From NCBI GenBank assembly GCA_003213625.1, contig QCMT01000001.1:305568-369567 (forward strand): DNA of 64,000 nt, in the 5' to 3' direction. The notes below the pieces were generated by a model. That model made no database searches. It was not told the origin of the DNA and saw only the letters and a list, made by a program, of their open reading frames with translations. Both the position numbers and the translations under genes were made by a program. The stretch comes from OCS155 cluster bacterium AG-422-J23 (GTDB taxonomy: Bacteria > Actinomycetota > Acidimicrobiia > Actinomarinales > Actinomarinaceae). This document shows positions 16,347-24,937 of the stretch, in pieces (the stretch's first letter is position 1; every line of letters starts with the position of its first letter).

Positions 16347-17552
16347 ATACAAGTTTTTTATGAATTTAATCAATTCCCATTGAGCTTTATTTGCAGCCCT
16401 TTCTAAGATTTCTGCTCTATTTCCATTCATTTTATGGTCTGAAACAACTGTTTTCTCTCCGTTTGAAATACAAATAAAGATTGTTCCTACTGCGTATTGA
16501 CTAGATGATATTGGTCCTGCCTCCCCTAAAATTGTGAGAGCTACATTAGATTTATATTTATTTAACGAGGATTCAGTCAGATTATATGTTAATTCTTCCC
16601 AGTCTTCAAAATTAATATTTTCATCGTTTAATAATATTTTTTTTGACTCATATGTATAAACAATGTCAGAACCAATAAAGTATTTACTTATCCCTGGATT
16701 TTTAACAAGCGATGAGGAAATCAAACCCCCAGTAATACTTTCAACAAATGAAATTTGAAGTTTTGAATCACTAATTAAATTTCCAAGTACTTTTTCGACT
16801 GTTATATTTTCGTAACATAAAATATCATCTTCAAATGTTTCACCTATTTTTTGTAAAAAGATATCAGATTGTTCATTTGTGACAGAGTTTTTATCAAATC
16901 GTAATTTAATGATCCCTTTACTTGCAAGATAAGCAATATCTAAACCTTCTGGTTTAAACTTATCTATTTCAGCAGCCAATGATGATTCTGCTTGATTGAA
17001 AAACATAACAAATTGATAGTCAGTATTTTCTTTTTCATAATTTTTACTTAGAAAAGGAATCAACTCATCCTCAACAAGAGGTATGAACTCTCTTGGCGGT
17101 CCTGGAAAGATAAATATAAATTTATTATCCTGATTAATTTTTATACCAGGTGCAGTTCCCTGAGTGTTGATTAGTTTTTCACCTCCAATTGGAATATATG
17201 CTTGTTTTATATTTGTATCAGGCATAATTAACCCCCGAGCTTTCCACCGTTCTTTCATCCACTTAAGATGATCATCGTCTAGCTCGAGTTTCAATGATAA
17301 GGATTCAGAAATTGTTTCTTTTGTTATATCATCCTCTGTTGGACCAAGACCTCCTGAAGTTATAATCACATCACAGTCTTCAAGTAAAAAATTAAGTGCA
17401 TTGTTAATTTCATCTTTCTGATCTGAAATTGTGATATCTTTGTCTAATTTAAATCCATTTTCATATAAACGTTTACCAAGGTTCGTTAGGTTTGTATTGA
17501 CTGTATCCCCTAACAGTATTTCTGTGCCAATTGTTAAGAAACCAATTTTCAT
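16344..17552 (-). CDS. cinA: CinA family protein (molybdopterin-binding fold plus C-terminal NMN deamidase-like domain)
   Basis: A 402-residue two-domain CinA. The N-terminal MoCF/CinA domain begins GFLTIGTEILLGDTVNTN and contains SGGLGPTEDDIT. The C-terminal CinA domain starts at about residue 245 with VESITGGLISSSLV and includes the TILGEAGP block. The C-terminal domain of other CinA proteins deamidates nicotinamide mononucleotide in pyridine nucleotide salvage; the N-terminal domain hydrolyses ADP-ribose in some. It immediately precedes recA, a widespread arrangement, although recA has its own SOS promoter here. Confidence 0.93.
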   Translation of the reverse strand: MKIGFLTIGTEILLGDTVNTNLTNLGKRLYENGFKLDKDITISDQKDEINNALNFLLEDCDVIITSGGLGPTEDDITKETISESLSLKLELDDDHLKWMKERWKARGLIMPDTNIKQAYIPIGGEKLINTQGTAPGIKINQDNKFIFIFPGPPREFIPLVEDELIPFLSKNYEKENTDYQFVMFFNQAESSLAAEIDKFKPEGLDIAYLASKGIIKLRFDKNSVTNEQSDIFLQKIGETFEDDILCYENITVEKVLGNLISDSKLQISFVESITGGLISSSLVKNPGISKYFIGSDIVYTYESKKILLNDENINFEDWEELTYNLTESSLNKYKSNVALTILGEAGPISSSQYAVGTIFICISNGEKTVVSDHKMNGNRAEILERAANKAQWELIKFIKNLY

Positions 17553-17599
17553 ATTTTTAGGTTAGCAATGTTTAATTTAAATATAACTAAGATAAATGT

Positions 17600-18061
17600 A
17601 TGAGAAAAGCAATCATACTTTTACTACTATTATCTTTTTGTTCATCAGGATCTGATAGTACCTCAAATGAACCAACTCAAAGTGCAGCGGCATCATCAAT
17701 TGAAGAACTTGTTTATGAAGATGCAAATGGAAATTTAATAAATGAAGATCTTACTAATAAGAAAACACTTGTTGTTTTCTGGGCTGATTATTGAGGAATT
17801 TGTAGAGAGGAGTTGCCTCTCTTAGAAGCTAATCTAGCAGCAGTTAGCCAAAACTATGATGTGATCGCATTGGCACATAGTGATGTCGATTCCACTATGA
17901 CTTGGGTATCAGAAAATCTAAAAGGCGAAATCACAATTGGGTTTTCTACATCTGATATGAGAGATAATTTAAAAATTATTGGTCAACCAATTTCTTTAAT
18001 TATTGATACTGATGGCAATATTCTTTCACGAGAATATGGATACGTTCCAAACGACTTATAA
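17600..18061 (+). CDS. Thioredoxin/TlpA-like lipoprotein, candidate selenoprotein (in-frame TGA at residue 65)
   Basis: A thioredoxin-fold redox protein of 153 residues if TGA 17792-17794 is read as selenocysteine. An N-terminal lipoprotein-like signal (LLLLLSFC) leads to a Ser/Thr/Glu linker and the active-site strand VVFWADY-U-GIC-REELP. In TlpA/ResA-like proteins the U position is always the nucleophilic cysteine of CxxC; the resolving Cys68 is kept. The frame continues intact through the cis-proline block (GQPISLIIDTDGN) to a TAA. A perfect 7-bp hairpin starts 9 bases after the TGA, like a bacterial SECIS element. TGA is a normal stop in other genes of the window. The alternative is a point-mutated pseudogene, but the hairpin and the position at the catalytic residue argue against that. 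Likely located outside the membrane. Confidence 0.82.
17804..17822 (+). promoter_or_regulatory. Candidate bacterial SECIS hairpin after in-frame UGA
   Basis: AGAGAGG-AGTTG-CCTCTCT forms a perfect 7-bp stem with a 5-base loop. Sixteen bases separate the UGA from the apical loop and a G is the second loop base. Both agree with the published bacterial SECIS description (loop 16-37 bases downstream, G among the first two loop bases). SelB bound here would deliver Sec-tRNA. Confidence 0.78.
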
Positions 18062-18141
18062 ATTTACAAAAATTTAACTTAATACCCGAGCAGTTTCTGT
18101 CATAAATTGTATGATGAGAGTGTAATCAAGCGGAGGAAATT

Positions 18142-19260
18142 GTGAAAAAAACAATTTTAATTCTATTATGTCTCTCTCTTGTGTTTGCTGCTTGCGGTAC
18201 TGCAGAAGAAGAAACAGTAGAAGAACCTGCAGTTGTTGAAGAAACAGAAAGCCTAGATGCACCAGCTACTACTACAGCTGAAGTACTAGATAAAATAGTT
18301 TTCGGTTTTGTGCCAAGTGCAGAGCAAGCAGAACTTTTAGACAATATTCAACCGATGATGAAAGTTTTATCAGAGGGATTAGGAATTGAAGTTGAAGGTT
18401 TTGTTACAAGTGACTATTCGGGATTATTAGTTGCAATGGGATCCGGTCAAGCAGATGTTGGAGCATTTGCCACATTGGGTTACGTTACAGCTATGAACGC
18501 ATTCCCTACAAGATTTGAGGCAATTGCCAAATCTGTAAGATACGGTTCTGGATCATACCATGGTACGTTCTGGACAACAGATGCAAGCATTTGCGAAACC
18601 ACACCAGTGATAGGTGCTTTTGAAAACATCGATGGAGTTGCAACCTTAGTTGAAGGTTCAGCAACAACACCACCAGATGTTAAAGCATTACAAGTTGGAT
18701 GGGGCTTTGGAGATGATGGACTTATACCTGAAGTAAGAGATGGTGTTACAACTAGTCCAGGTCTTGCATGTGAAGCTGACTTATCTGTAATGATTGGTGA
18801 AGAAGTTCTTTTCGTTGAAGAAGGATCCACTTCTGGGTATTTATATCCATCATTACAATTGAAGAAAGCTGGTATCGATTACACCAGTGATATAGTTCAA
18901 AGATTTGCTGGTTCTCATGATGGAGTTATTTCTGGATTATATAATGGTGATGCAAAATTTGGTGTCACTTATGATGATGCAAGAAGAACTCTAAGAAAAA
19001 CAAATGCAGATGTTGGTGAAAAGGTAATTGCTTTTGGTATTACAGAAGAAATTCCTAACGATGTTATAGCAGTTAGAACAGATCTACCTGAAGACATTAA
19101 GCAACAAATTTATGACATATTAGCTGCATATATTGCCACTGATGAAGGTTTAGCCATAATGGATGAAATTTATGGTTGGACTGATTTAGTGCCAGCAGTT
19201 AACTCTGAATTCGACGTTGTTAGAGAAGCAGCGGAAGAATTCGGTCTATACGACGATTAA
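18142..19260 (+). CDS. phnD: Phosphate/phosphite/phosphonate ABC transporter substrate-binding lipoprotein (PhnD family)
   Basis: A 372-residue PhnD-type solute-binding protein. The lipobox is LVFAAC with Cys18 as the lipidated residue, followed by a Glu/Thr-rich linker. The binding domain starts near residue 50 (IVFGFVPSAEQAE) and includes SDYSGLLVAMGSGQADVGAFATLGY and the late SHDGVISGLYNGDAKFG, which are typical. The start is GTG with a strong Shine-Dalgarno (gcggagga). It is first of a phnD-phnC-phnE-phnE importer operon, separated from phnC by a hairpin that could make PhnD more abundant than the membrane complex. Whether the ligand is phosphonate, phosphite or phosphate cannot be read from sequence. 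Confidence 0.93.
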   Translation: MKKTILILLCLSLVFAACGTAEEETVEEPAVVEETESLDAPATTTAEVLDKIVFGFVPSAEQAELLDNIQPMMKVLSEGLGIEVEGFVTSDYSGLLVAMGSGQADVGAFATLGYVTAMNAFPTRFEAIAKSVRYGSGSYHGTFWTTDASICETTPVIGAFENIDGVATLVEGSATTPPDVKALQVGWGFGDDGLIPEVRDGVTTSPGLACEADLSVMIGEEVLFVEEGSTSGYLYPSLQLKKAGIDYTSDIVQRFAGSHDGVISGLYNGDAKFGVTYDDARRTLRKTNADVGEKVIAFGITEEIPNDVIAVRTDLPEDIKQQIYDILAAYIATDEGLAIMDEIYGWTDLVPAVNSEFDVVREAAEEFGLYDD

Positions 19261-19265
19261 ATCTT

Positions 19266-19306
19266 AATTTTAACCGGGTTGTTTTTCAGCCCGGTTAAAA
19301 TTTTTT
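19266..19306 (+). terminator. Intercistronic terminator-like hairpin between phnD and phnC
   Basis: Perfect 13-bp arms AATTTTAACCGGG and CCCGGTTAAAATT surround an 11-base loop and are followed by a short T-run, immediately before the phnC ATG at 19309. It probably lets only part of the transcription continue into phnC and also protects phnD mRNA, the usual pattern for binding-protein genes. Confidence 0.75.
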
Positions 19307-19308
19307 GT

Positions 19309-20076
19309 ATGATCAAGTTCGAAAATGTTAGTGTCACTTATCCAGGTGGCGTAGAAGCACTAAAAGATTTAAATTTAAAAATAAATGAAGGTGATTTTTT
19401 AATTATTGTCGGATTATCTGGAGCAGGTAAATCAACTCTACTTCGAACAATCAATAACTTAGTCAAACCAAGTAACGGTGTTGTTTTTTTAGACAACAAA
19501 GATATAACTAATGCAAATAAAAAGCAACTAAAACAAATTAGATCAGAAATTGGTATGATATTTCAAACTTTCAATCTAGTAAATAGATCCACGGTTTTAA
19601 AAAATGTACTTACAGGTAGATTAAGTAAAGTTTCCACCATAAGGTCGATTTTTGGATTATGGCCAAGAGATCAAAAACAAATGGCATTCGAAGCATTAAA
19701 TCAAGTTGAGATTCTTGAAAAAGCATATGTGAGAGCTTCTAATCTCTCCGGTGGACAACAACAAAGAGTAGGTATTGCCAGGGCTTTGTCTCAAAAACCA
19801 AAAGTAATGCTTGCAGATGAACCTGTTGCTTCGCTTGATCCAATCACATCAAGAGTTGTAATGAGTTATCTTAAAAAAATTAATAAAGAGCTTGGAATTA
19901 CAACAATTGTAAATTTACATTTTCTTGATTTAGCTAAAGAATTTGGAGACAGACTTATTGGTTTACGAGATGGTGAACTAGTTTATGATGGCAAAGTTGA
20001 CGACGTTTCAGATGAAGACTTTGAAAATATTTATGGAAGATCAATCAAACAATCAGATTTAATAGGTAATGATTAA
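19309..20076 (+). CDS. phnC: Phosphonate/phosphite ABC transporter ATP-binding protein (PhnC family)
   Basis: A 255-residue ABC ATPase. It has Walker A GLSGAGKST, the Q-loop MIFQTFNLV, the LSGGQQQRVGIARAL signature, Walker B VMLADEPVASLDP and the H-loop VNLHF. The PhnC hallmark LVNRSTVLKNVLTGRL is visible. The start is taken at 19309 (MIKFENVSVTYPGG); a further-upstream in-frame ATG lies inside the terminator hairpin. It overlaps phnE by 8 bases. It powers the importer with the two permeases downstream. Confidence 0.94.
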   Translation: MIKFENVSVTYPGGVEALKDLNLKINEGDFLIIVGLSGAGKSTLLRTINNLVKPSNGVVFLDNKDITNANKKQLKQIRSEIGMIFQTFNLVNRSTVLKNVLTGRLSKVSTIRSIFGLWPRDQKQMAFEALNQVEILEKAYVRASNLSGGQQQRVGIARALSQKPKVMLADEPVASLDPITSRVVMSYLKKINKELGITTIVNLHFLDLAKEFGDRLIGLRDGELVYDGKVDDVSDEDFENIYGRSIKQSDLIGND

Positions 20077-20851
20077 TTATCCCAAAAAACCAAATCCTTC
20101 ATTATTAGTTTTAATAGGAATACCGACTGGAATACTTTTTTCAATATTTTCATTTCTTCAGATAGGCTTTAATTTTGAAGACTTTAAAAATAACTTGTCA
20201 AACAGATATCTCGTCACTGATCCTTTATTTGATCCTAAATGGGCATGGGCTTGGGAAAATTCATCAGAAGCATTGGTAGAGACTATACAAATTGCTATAT
20301 TGGCAAGTATTGTAGGTTGTGCAATAGCTTTGCCATTATCTTTTTATGCATCGAGAGCTACAAATCTAAATAAATATTCCTATTTTGTATACAAGTCATT
20401 TTTAAATCTAGTGAGAACAATTCCTGATTTATTCTGGGCTATGATTTTTACTGTTGCTGTAGGCATTGGACCATTTGCTGGTGTTCTTGCATTATTAATG
20501 TTTTCACTCGCGATAATGGGTAAATTATTATCAGAAACAATAGATAGCATTGATCCTGGTCCTATGGAAGCTGCAAAAGCTACTGGTGCATCACATAATC
20601 AATCTGTTTTTACGTCTGCTTTGCCACAAGTACTGCCAAACTTTACTGCTTATTTTTTATATATATTTGAATTATGCATTAGAGCAAGTGTGATTCTAGG
20701 TTTAGTTGGTGCTGGTGGTGTCGGAAGAATAATTGAAACACAAAGAATTTTTCTTAGATTTGACAGAATCTCACCGATAATTGTTCTTATTCTTGTTGTT
20801 GTCATATTGATAGAACAATTTAGTGTTTGGTTAAGAAGAAAAATATTGTGA
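20069..20851 (+). CDS. phnE: Phosphonate/phosphite ABC transporter permease (PhnE family), first copy
   Basis: A 260-residue inner-membrane permease with about six spans. The coupling-helix (EAA) region is DSIDPGPMEAAKATGASHNQ, followed by the PhnE-typical FTAYFLYIFELCIRASVILGLVGAGGVG. It overlaps phnC upstream (8 bases) and the second permease downstream (GTGA). Two related but different permeases suggest a heterodimeric channel. Confidence 0.92.
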   Translation: MINYPKKPNPSLLVLIGIPTGILFSIFSFLQIGFNFEDFKNNLSNRYLVTDPLFDPKWAWAWENSSEALVETIQIAILASIVGCAIALPLSFYASRATNLNKYSYFVYKSFLNLVRTIPDLFWAMIFTVAVGIGPFAGVLALLMFSLAIMGKLLSETIDSIDPGPMEAAKATGASHNQSVFTSALPQVLPNFTAYFLYIFELCIRASVILGLVGAGGVGRIIETQRIFLRFDRISPIIVLILVVVILIEQFSVWLRRKIL

Positions 20852-21651
20852 ACATTCCAAAGCAGCCATTAAATCAAAGAATATTTAAGTATTCATTAAC
20901 TAGTTTGATAGTCGTTTCTGCAATCTGGTCTGCATCAGGTTTAGAAATAACTCTAGATAGAATACTTAATGCTCCAGCACAAATTGCAACTTTGGTTGGT
21001 GCTATGTTTCCATTAGATTTAAGCTCAGAAGCATTTGATAGAATAATTCCAAAAGTTTTTGAATCTTTATTTATTGCATGGGCAGGAACAGTTATTGGAG
21101 CAATATTTAGCTTTCCCATATCCTTTTTGGCAGCTAATAATATAACAATTGGTTCTGTTAACAGGGTAATTAAGCAAATACTTAACGGCATAAGAGCTTT
21201 TCCTGAATTGATATTAGCTTTTGTTTTCTTACCAATAACCGGTCTTGGTCCGTTAACTGGAACACTTGCTGTAGGGATTCATTCAATAGGAACTTTAGGA
21301 AAGCTTTCTTCGGAAGTTATAGAGGGTATCGATGAAGGACCACTCGAGTCAATAAAAGCTTCAGGAGGATCAAAAATTAATGAACTTACTTTTGGAGTAA
21401 TACCTCAAGTTATGCCAACAATTACATCGTATTGGCTATATCGTTTTGAAATTAATTTAAGAGCATCAGCAGTTCTTGGTGTTGTAGGAGCAGGTGGTGT
21501 TGGACAGGAATTGATTAATCAACTTAGATTTAGGGACTTTCCAAGAGCAGGTACAGTACTGATTTGTACTATTATATTGGTACTAACTGCAGATACAATT
21601 TCTGCTGCAATAAGAAATAGAATTATAAAAGGTAAAACTGTAAAGAGCTAA
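20848..21651 (+). CDS. phnE: Phosphonate/phosphite ABC transporter permease (PhnE family), second copy
   Basis: A 267-residue permease similar to its neighbour, with the coupling segment EGIDEGPLESIKASGGSK and the RASAVLGVVGAGGVGQEL block. The start is taken as GTG at 20848 because it overlaps the preceding TGA stop as GTGA; an in-frame TTG seven codons upstream is less likely. The gene ends exactly where the convergent ftsK begins its stop codon, with no base between. No phosphonate or phosphite catabolic gene (C-P lyase, ptxD, phnX) follows in the window. Confidence 0.92.
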   Translation: MNIPKQPLNQRIFKYSLTSLIVVSAIWSASGLEITLDRILNAPAQIATLVGAMFPLDLSSEAFDRIIPKVFESLFIAWAGTVIGAIFSFPISFLAANNITIGSVNRVIKQILNGIRAFPELILAFVFLPITGLGPLTGTLAVGIHSIGTLGKLSSEVIEGIDEGPLESIKASGGSKINELTFGVIPQVMPTITSYWLYRFEINLRASAVLGVVGAGGVGQELINQLRFRDFPRAGTVLICTIILVLTADTISAAIRNRIIKGKTVKS

Positions 21652-24018
21652 TTACTCTTCGTACCAACTATCGTCAGTAGTCTCTTCATCATCTATTACT
21701 TCAGATGTATGATCCGTATCAGAAATTTCATTATCATCATTAATTGAGGAAAGATTGTTTGTTTCATATTCTTCAACTGTAATCAAAACCTCTCTTGCTT
21801 TTGATCCTTCAGATGGTCCAACAATTCCTTGAGATTCAAGAATATCCATTAATCGACCTGCTCTAGCAAATCCGACTCTTAGTTTTCTTTGTAACATTGA
21901 AGTAGATCCTAATTGTGATCTAACAACAAGATCTGTAGCAGTTTTAATTAATTCTTCATCTTCACCTAAATCATCATCGCTTTGAACAGTTGAAGATTTT
22001 TGTTCTTCAATAACAGCAGGATTGTATTCAGCTTCTTTTTGTGACTTAACCCATGAGACTACATCTTTAATTTCTTCCTCAGTAACCCATGCACCTTGGA
22101 TTCTTTCTAATCTAGGATTTGAAGCTGTAACAATGAGCATGTCTCCAAGCCCAATTAATTTTTCAGCTCCAGACTGATCAAGGATAACTCTTGAGTCTGT
22201 TGTTGAGGCAACAGAAAATGCAAGTCTTGAAGGAATGTTTGCTTTCATTACACCAGTAATAACATCTACTGAAGGTCTTTGAGTTGCGACAACTAAATGT
22301 ATTCCAATTGCTCTGGCCATTTGAGCAAGTCTTACAATTGCTGACTCTACTTCCCTACCAGCAACCATCATCAAATCATTCAATTCATCAATACACACAA
22401 CTATGTATGGAAATCTATCAAATTTTTCAGTATCTAATAATCCAGCATCAAATTTCTCATGATATCCATTAATGTCACGTACTTGCCCATCAGCTAATAA
22501 ATCATATCTTCTATCCATTTCAGAAACAGCCCAAGTTAATGCATCAACAGCTTTCTTTGGATTTGTAATTACTTTAGTAAGTAAATGAGGTACATTGTTG
22601 TATTGTCCTAACTCAACTCTTTTTGGATCAACCATTACCATTTTTACTTCATCTGGATTAGTCCTCATTAAGAGAGATGTAACAATTGAATTAATACAGG
22701 ATGATTTACCTGCACCGGTTTGACCTGCTATCAAAACGTGAGGTAGTTCAGATAAGTTGATTAGTCTTGCTTGACCTGAAATATCTAATCCAAGTCCTAC
22801 ATTTAAAGGATGATCTAATTTTTTTGCCTCTGGTGAGGTAAGAACATCTCCCAATGAAACAAGTCTTCTTTGTCTATTTGGAATCTCAATACCAATCGCA
22901 CTTCTTCCAGGAATTGGAGCTAAAAGTCTTACATCTGGTGTAGCTAAAGCATAGGCAATATCGTGTGAAAGCGATGTAACTTTAGATACTTTAACACCAG
23001 GTGATAACTCAATCTCATACCTAGTGACAGTTGGTCCAGGAACAATTTTTGTTAATTCAGCTTCTACACCATGTTCTTTTAAGAGATTTTGTAAATCTGT
23101 TGCCGTTTGTTGTAAAAGTTTTTTTGAAGTAGAAACGTCAGTACCCATTTTTAATAATTTCAATGGTGGGAGTACATAGTTGGATGATTTTGTATTTGGT
23201 TTTTTCGATTTAGGCAATGTAGGTTCTTTTGACTTAGGCTTCCTTGAATTAACTGATTTTTTGACTTTTTCCTTTTTCAATGTAACAACATTGTTTGCTT
23301 CAACTTCTTCTGATGGAGTTATAGTTTCAGTATTGATAAGATCAAAATTTATTTTGGATGCCTCTCTCCTAGCTTTATAAAATGCAAAAATAAACCTATA
23401 TGAGTAGACAAAAATTGCCTGCACTCCACCAATGAGATCTTTAAGTTCAATATCCGTCATATATAAAACAGAAATAATCAAACCGAATAAAAGAACAACA
23501 TGCGTCATTTCTGCAGCAAGTAAATTATTTAATGGGTAAACAATGAATGCAGAAATAAACCCCCCAGATTTTTGTAGAGCAGCACTCCCAACACTTATTG
23601 ACAGTGGTTCAGAGTGTATGTAAAAGTGAAATAACGCTGAAGTGAATATTTGTACCCAGATTGTTCCAATAAATACTTTTTGGGTATTTATAAAGTCTTT
23701 ATCTCTTATAAGAATTGCAGCACCATAAATCAAAAGTAGAGGAAATAAATATACACCATAGCCAAACGACCATGTAAGTAAATTATTTACGAACTCTCCT
23801 ATTGGACCAGCTTTGCCAAAAGAAGATAATCCTACAAGAATGCCTAAACCTGTCATAAACACAGCAACAGCTTGGTATGACTTAAAAAATGAACTAGTGA
23901 TATTTTTTGAAGTATCTGAAATACCTCTTAAAGTTTGAGGTACTTTTATTAAATTTTTCGGTTTAGACACCCGCTTACGCCCATCAACCCTTTTGCGAGT
24001 GGATGTCTTAACAGCCAC
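21652..24018 (-). CDS. ftsK: DNA translocase FtsK
   Basis: A 788-residue FtsK/SpoIIIE ATPase. The N-terminus has four membrane spans (about residues 50-210) and a Lys/Ser/Pro-rich linker to about 275. The motor domain has Walker A GQTGAGKSS near residue 435, VVCIDELNDLM (Walker B) and VVATQRPSVDVITGVMKANIP. The C-terminal gamma winged helix (SQLGSTSMLQRKLRVGFARAGRLMD) reads KOPS-type sequences. It pumps chromosome DNA at the division septum and activates Xer recombination at dif; a XerC-like recombinase is encoded at the far end of the window. It lies downstream of dapB-dapA. Confidence 0.97.
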   Translation of the reverse strand: MAVKTSTRKRVDGRKRVSKPKNLIKVPQTLRGISDTSKNITSSFFKSYQAVAVFMTGLGILVGLSSFGKAGPIGEFVNNLLTWSFGYGVYLFPLLLIYGAAILIRDKDFINTQKVFIGTIWVQIFTSALFHFYIHSEPLSISVGSAALQKSGGFISAFIVYPLNNLLAAEMTHVVLLFGLIISVLYMTDIELKDLIGGVQAIFVYSYRFIFAFYKARREASKINFDLINTETITPSEEVEANNVVTLKKEKVKKSVNSRKPKSKEPTLPKSKKPNTKSSNYVLPPLKLLKMGTDVSTSKKLLQQTATDLQNLLKEHGVEAELTKIVPGPTVTRYEIELSPGVKVSKVTSLSHDIAYALATPDVRLLAPIPGRSAIGIEIPNRQRRLVSLGDVLTSPEAKKLDHPLNVGLGLDISGQARLINLSELPHVLIAGQTGAGKSSCINSIVTSLLMRTNPDEVKMVMVDPKRVELGQYNNVPHLLTKVITNPKKAVDALTWAVSEMDRRYDLLADGQVRDINGYHEKFDAGLLDTEKFDRFPYIVVCIDELNDLMMVAGREVESAIVRLAQMARAIGIHLVVATQRPSVDVITGVMKANIPSRLAFSVASTTDSRVILDQSGAEKLIGLGDMLIVTASNPRLERIQGAWVTEEEIKDVVSWVKSQKEAEYNPAVIEEQKSSTVQSDDDLGEDEELIKTATDLVVRSQLGSTSMLQRKLRVGFARAGRLMDILESQGIVGPSEGSKAREVLITVEEYETNNLSSINDDNEISDTDHTSEVIDDEETTDDSWYEE

Positions 24019-24053
24019 GAATAAATTATACCATAAAAAATAGTAAAAAAAGC

Positions 24054-24935
24054 CTAATTTTCCTTTATTTTTTTGTAAAAACCCCTAATTTTATTAGCTA
24101 ATTCAGGTGTAATTGAGGTTATTGGAAGTAAAGGCTCTCCAACTTCCTCCCAACTTTCAGATAAGATTTTTTTAATTGGTCCTGGACTTGGCTCATCAAA
24201 TATAGCTTCGAATAAATTAGATAATTGCATATTGATCTCTTCAGCTTTTTCAAAATCATTATCTTTGGCAAAACTTATCATTTCAGAAATTTCATCACCA
24301 ACAACATGTGATGCAACTGAAACTACTCCTACTCCACCATTTATTACAAAATCATATGTTTGGTTATCGTTTCCAGAATAAATATCTGCTTTATCCTTTA
24401 ACAATTCAAGTTGCTTTTTAGAAAATTCAAAATCACCAACTGCATCTTTAATAGAATGAATGCCGATATCATCAACAAGCGTCTGAAGAGTTTCAAGTTC
24501 AATCAATGTACTTGTACGACCTGGAATGTTGTAGGCCATTATTGGAAGATCTGTTATTTTTGATATTTCTTCAAAATGACGCAAAATTCCATGTTGAGAA
24601 GGTTTTGAATAATACGGAGTAACAATCATTATTCCGTCTACACCAAGAGAATCTGCCATCTTAGTAATTTCAATTGATTCAGAAGTTGAATATGTACCAG
24701 TACCAGCAATAATCTTTGCTTTATCACTCACAGAATCTATAGCAGTAGAGTAAATAATCTCTCTGTCTTTAATTGAAAGGTTTGGTGATTCTCCTGTTGT
24801 TCCAGTAAGTACAAGTCCTTCCGATTTGTCATGCACCAATTTTCTACAAAGTCTCCAAAGAGTGTCAGTATTTAATACACCTCGTGAATCAAATGGAGTA
24901 ATTGAAGCTGTTAATAAACTACCAAACTCAGTCAT
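24054..24935 (-). CDS. dapA: 4-hydroxy-tetrahydrodipicolinate synthase
   Basis: A 293-residue DapA, the aldolase condensing pyruvate and aspartate semialdehyde at the start of diaminopimelate/lysine synthesis. Visible are TGTTGES at 44-50, Tyr135 in YNIPGRT and the Schiff-base Lys163 in HSIKDAVGD. It follows dapB by two bases and precedes ftsK. The RNase J and thyX genes often found next to dapA in actinobacteria are absent here. Confidence 0.97.
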   Translation of the reverse strand: MTEFGSLLTASITPFDSRGVLNTDTLWRLCRKLVHDKSEGLVLTGTTGESPNLSIKDREIIYSTAIDSVSDKAKIIAGTGTYSTSESIEITKMADSLGVDGIMIVTPYYSKPSQHGILRHFEEISKITDLPIMAYNIPGRTSTLIELETLQTLVDDIGIHSIKDAVGDFEFSKKQLELLKDKADIYSGNDNQTYDFVINGGVGVVSVASHVVGDEISEMISFAKDNDFEKAEEINMQLSNLFEAIFDEPSPGPIKKILSESWEEVGEPLLPITSITPELANKIRGFYKKIKEN

Positions 24936-24937
24936 AA

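Noticed and set aside
17813..18061. Separate downstream gene starting at TTG after the in-frame TGA
   Set aside because: It lacks a Shine-Dalgarno and starts inside the thioredoxin active-site helix; it is the continuation of the same frame across a recoded TGA.
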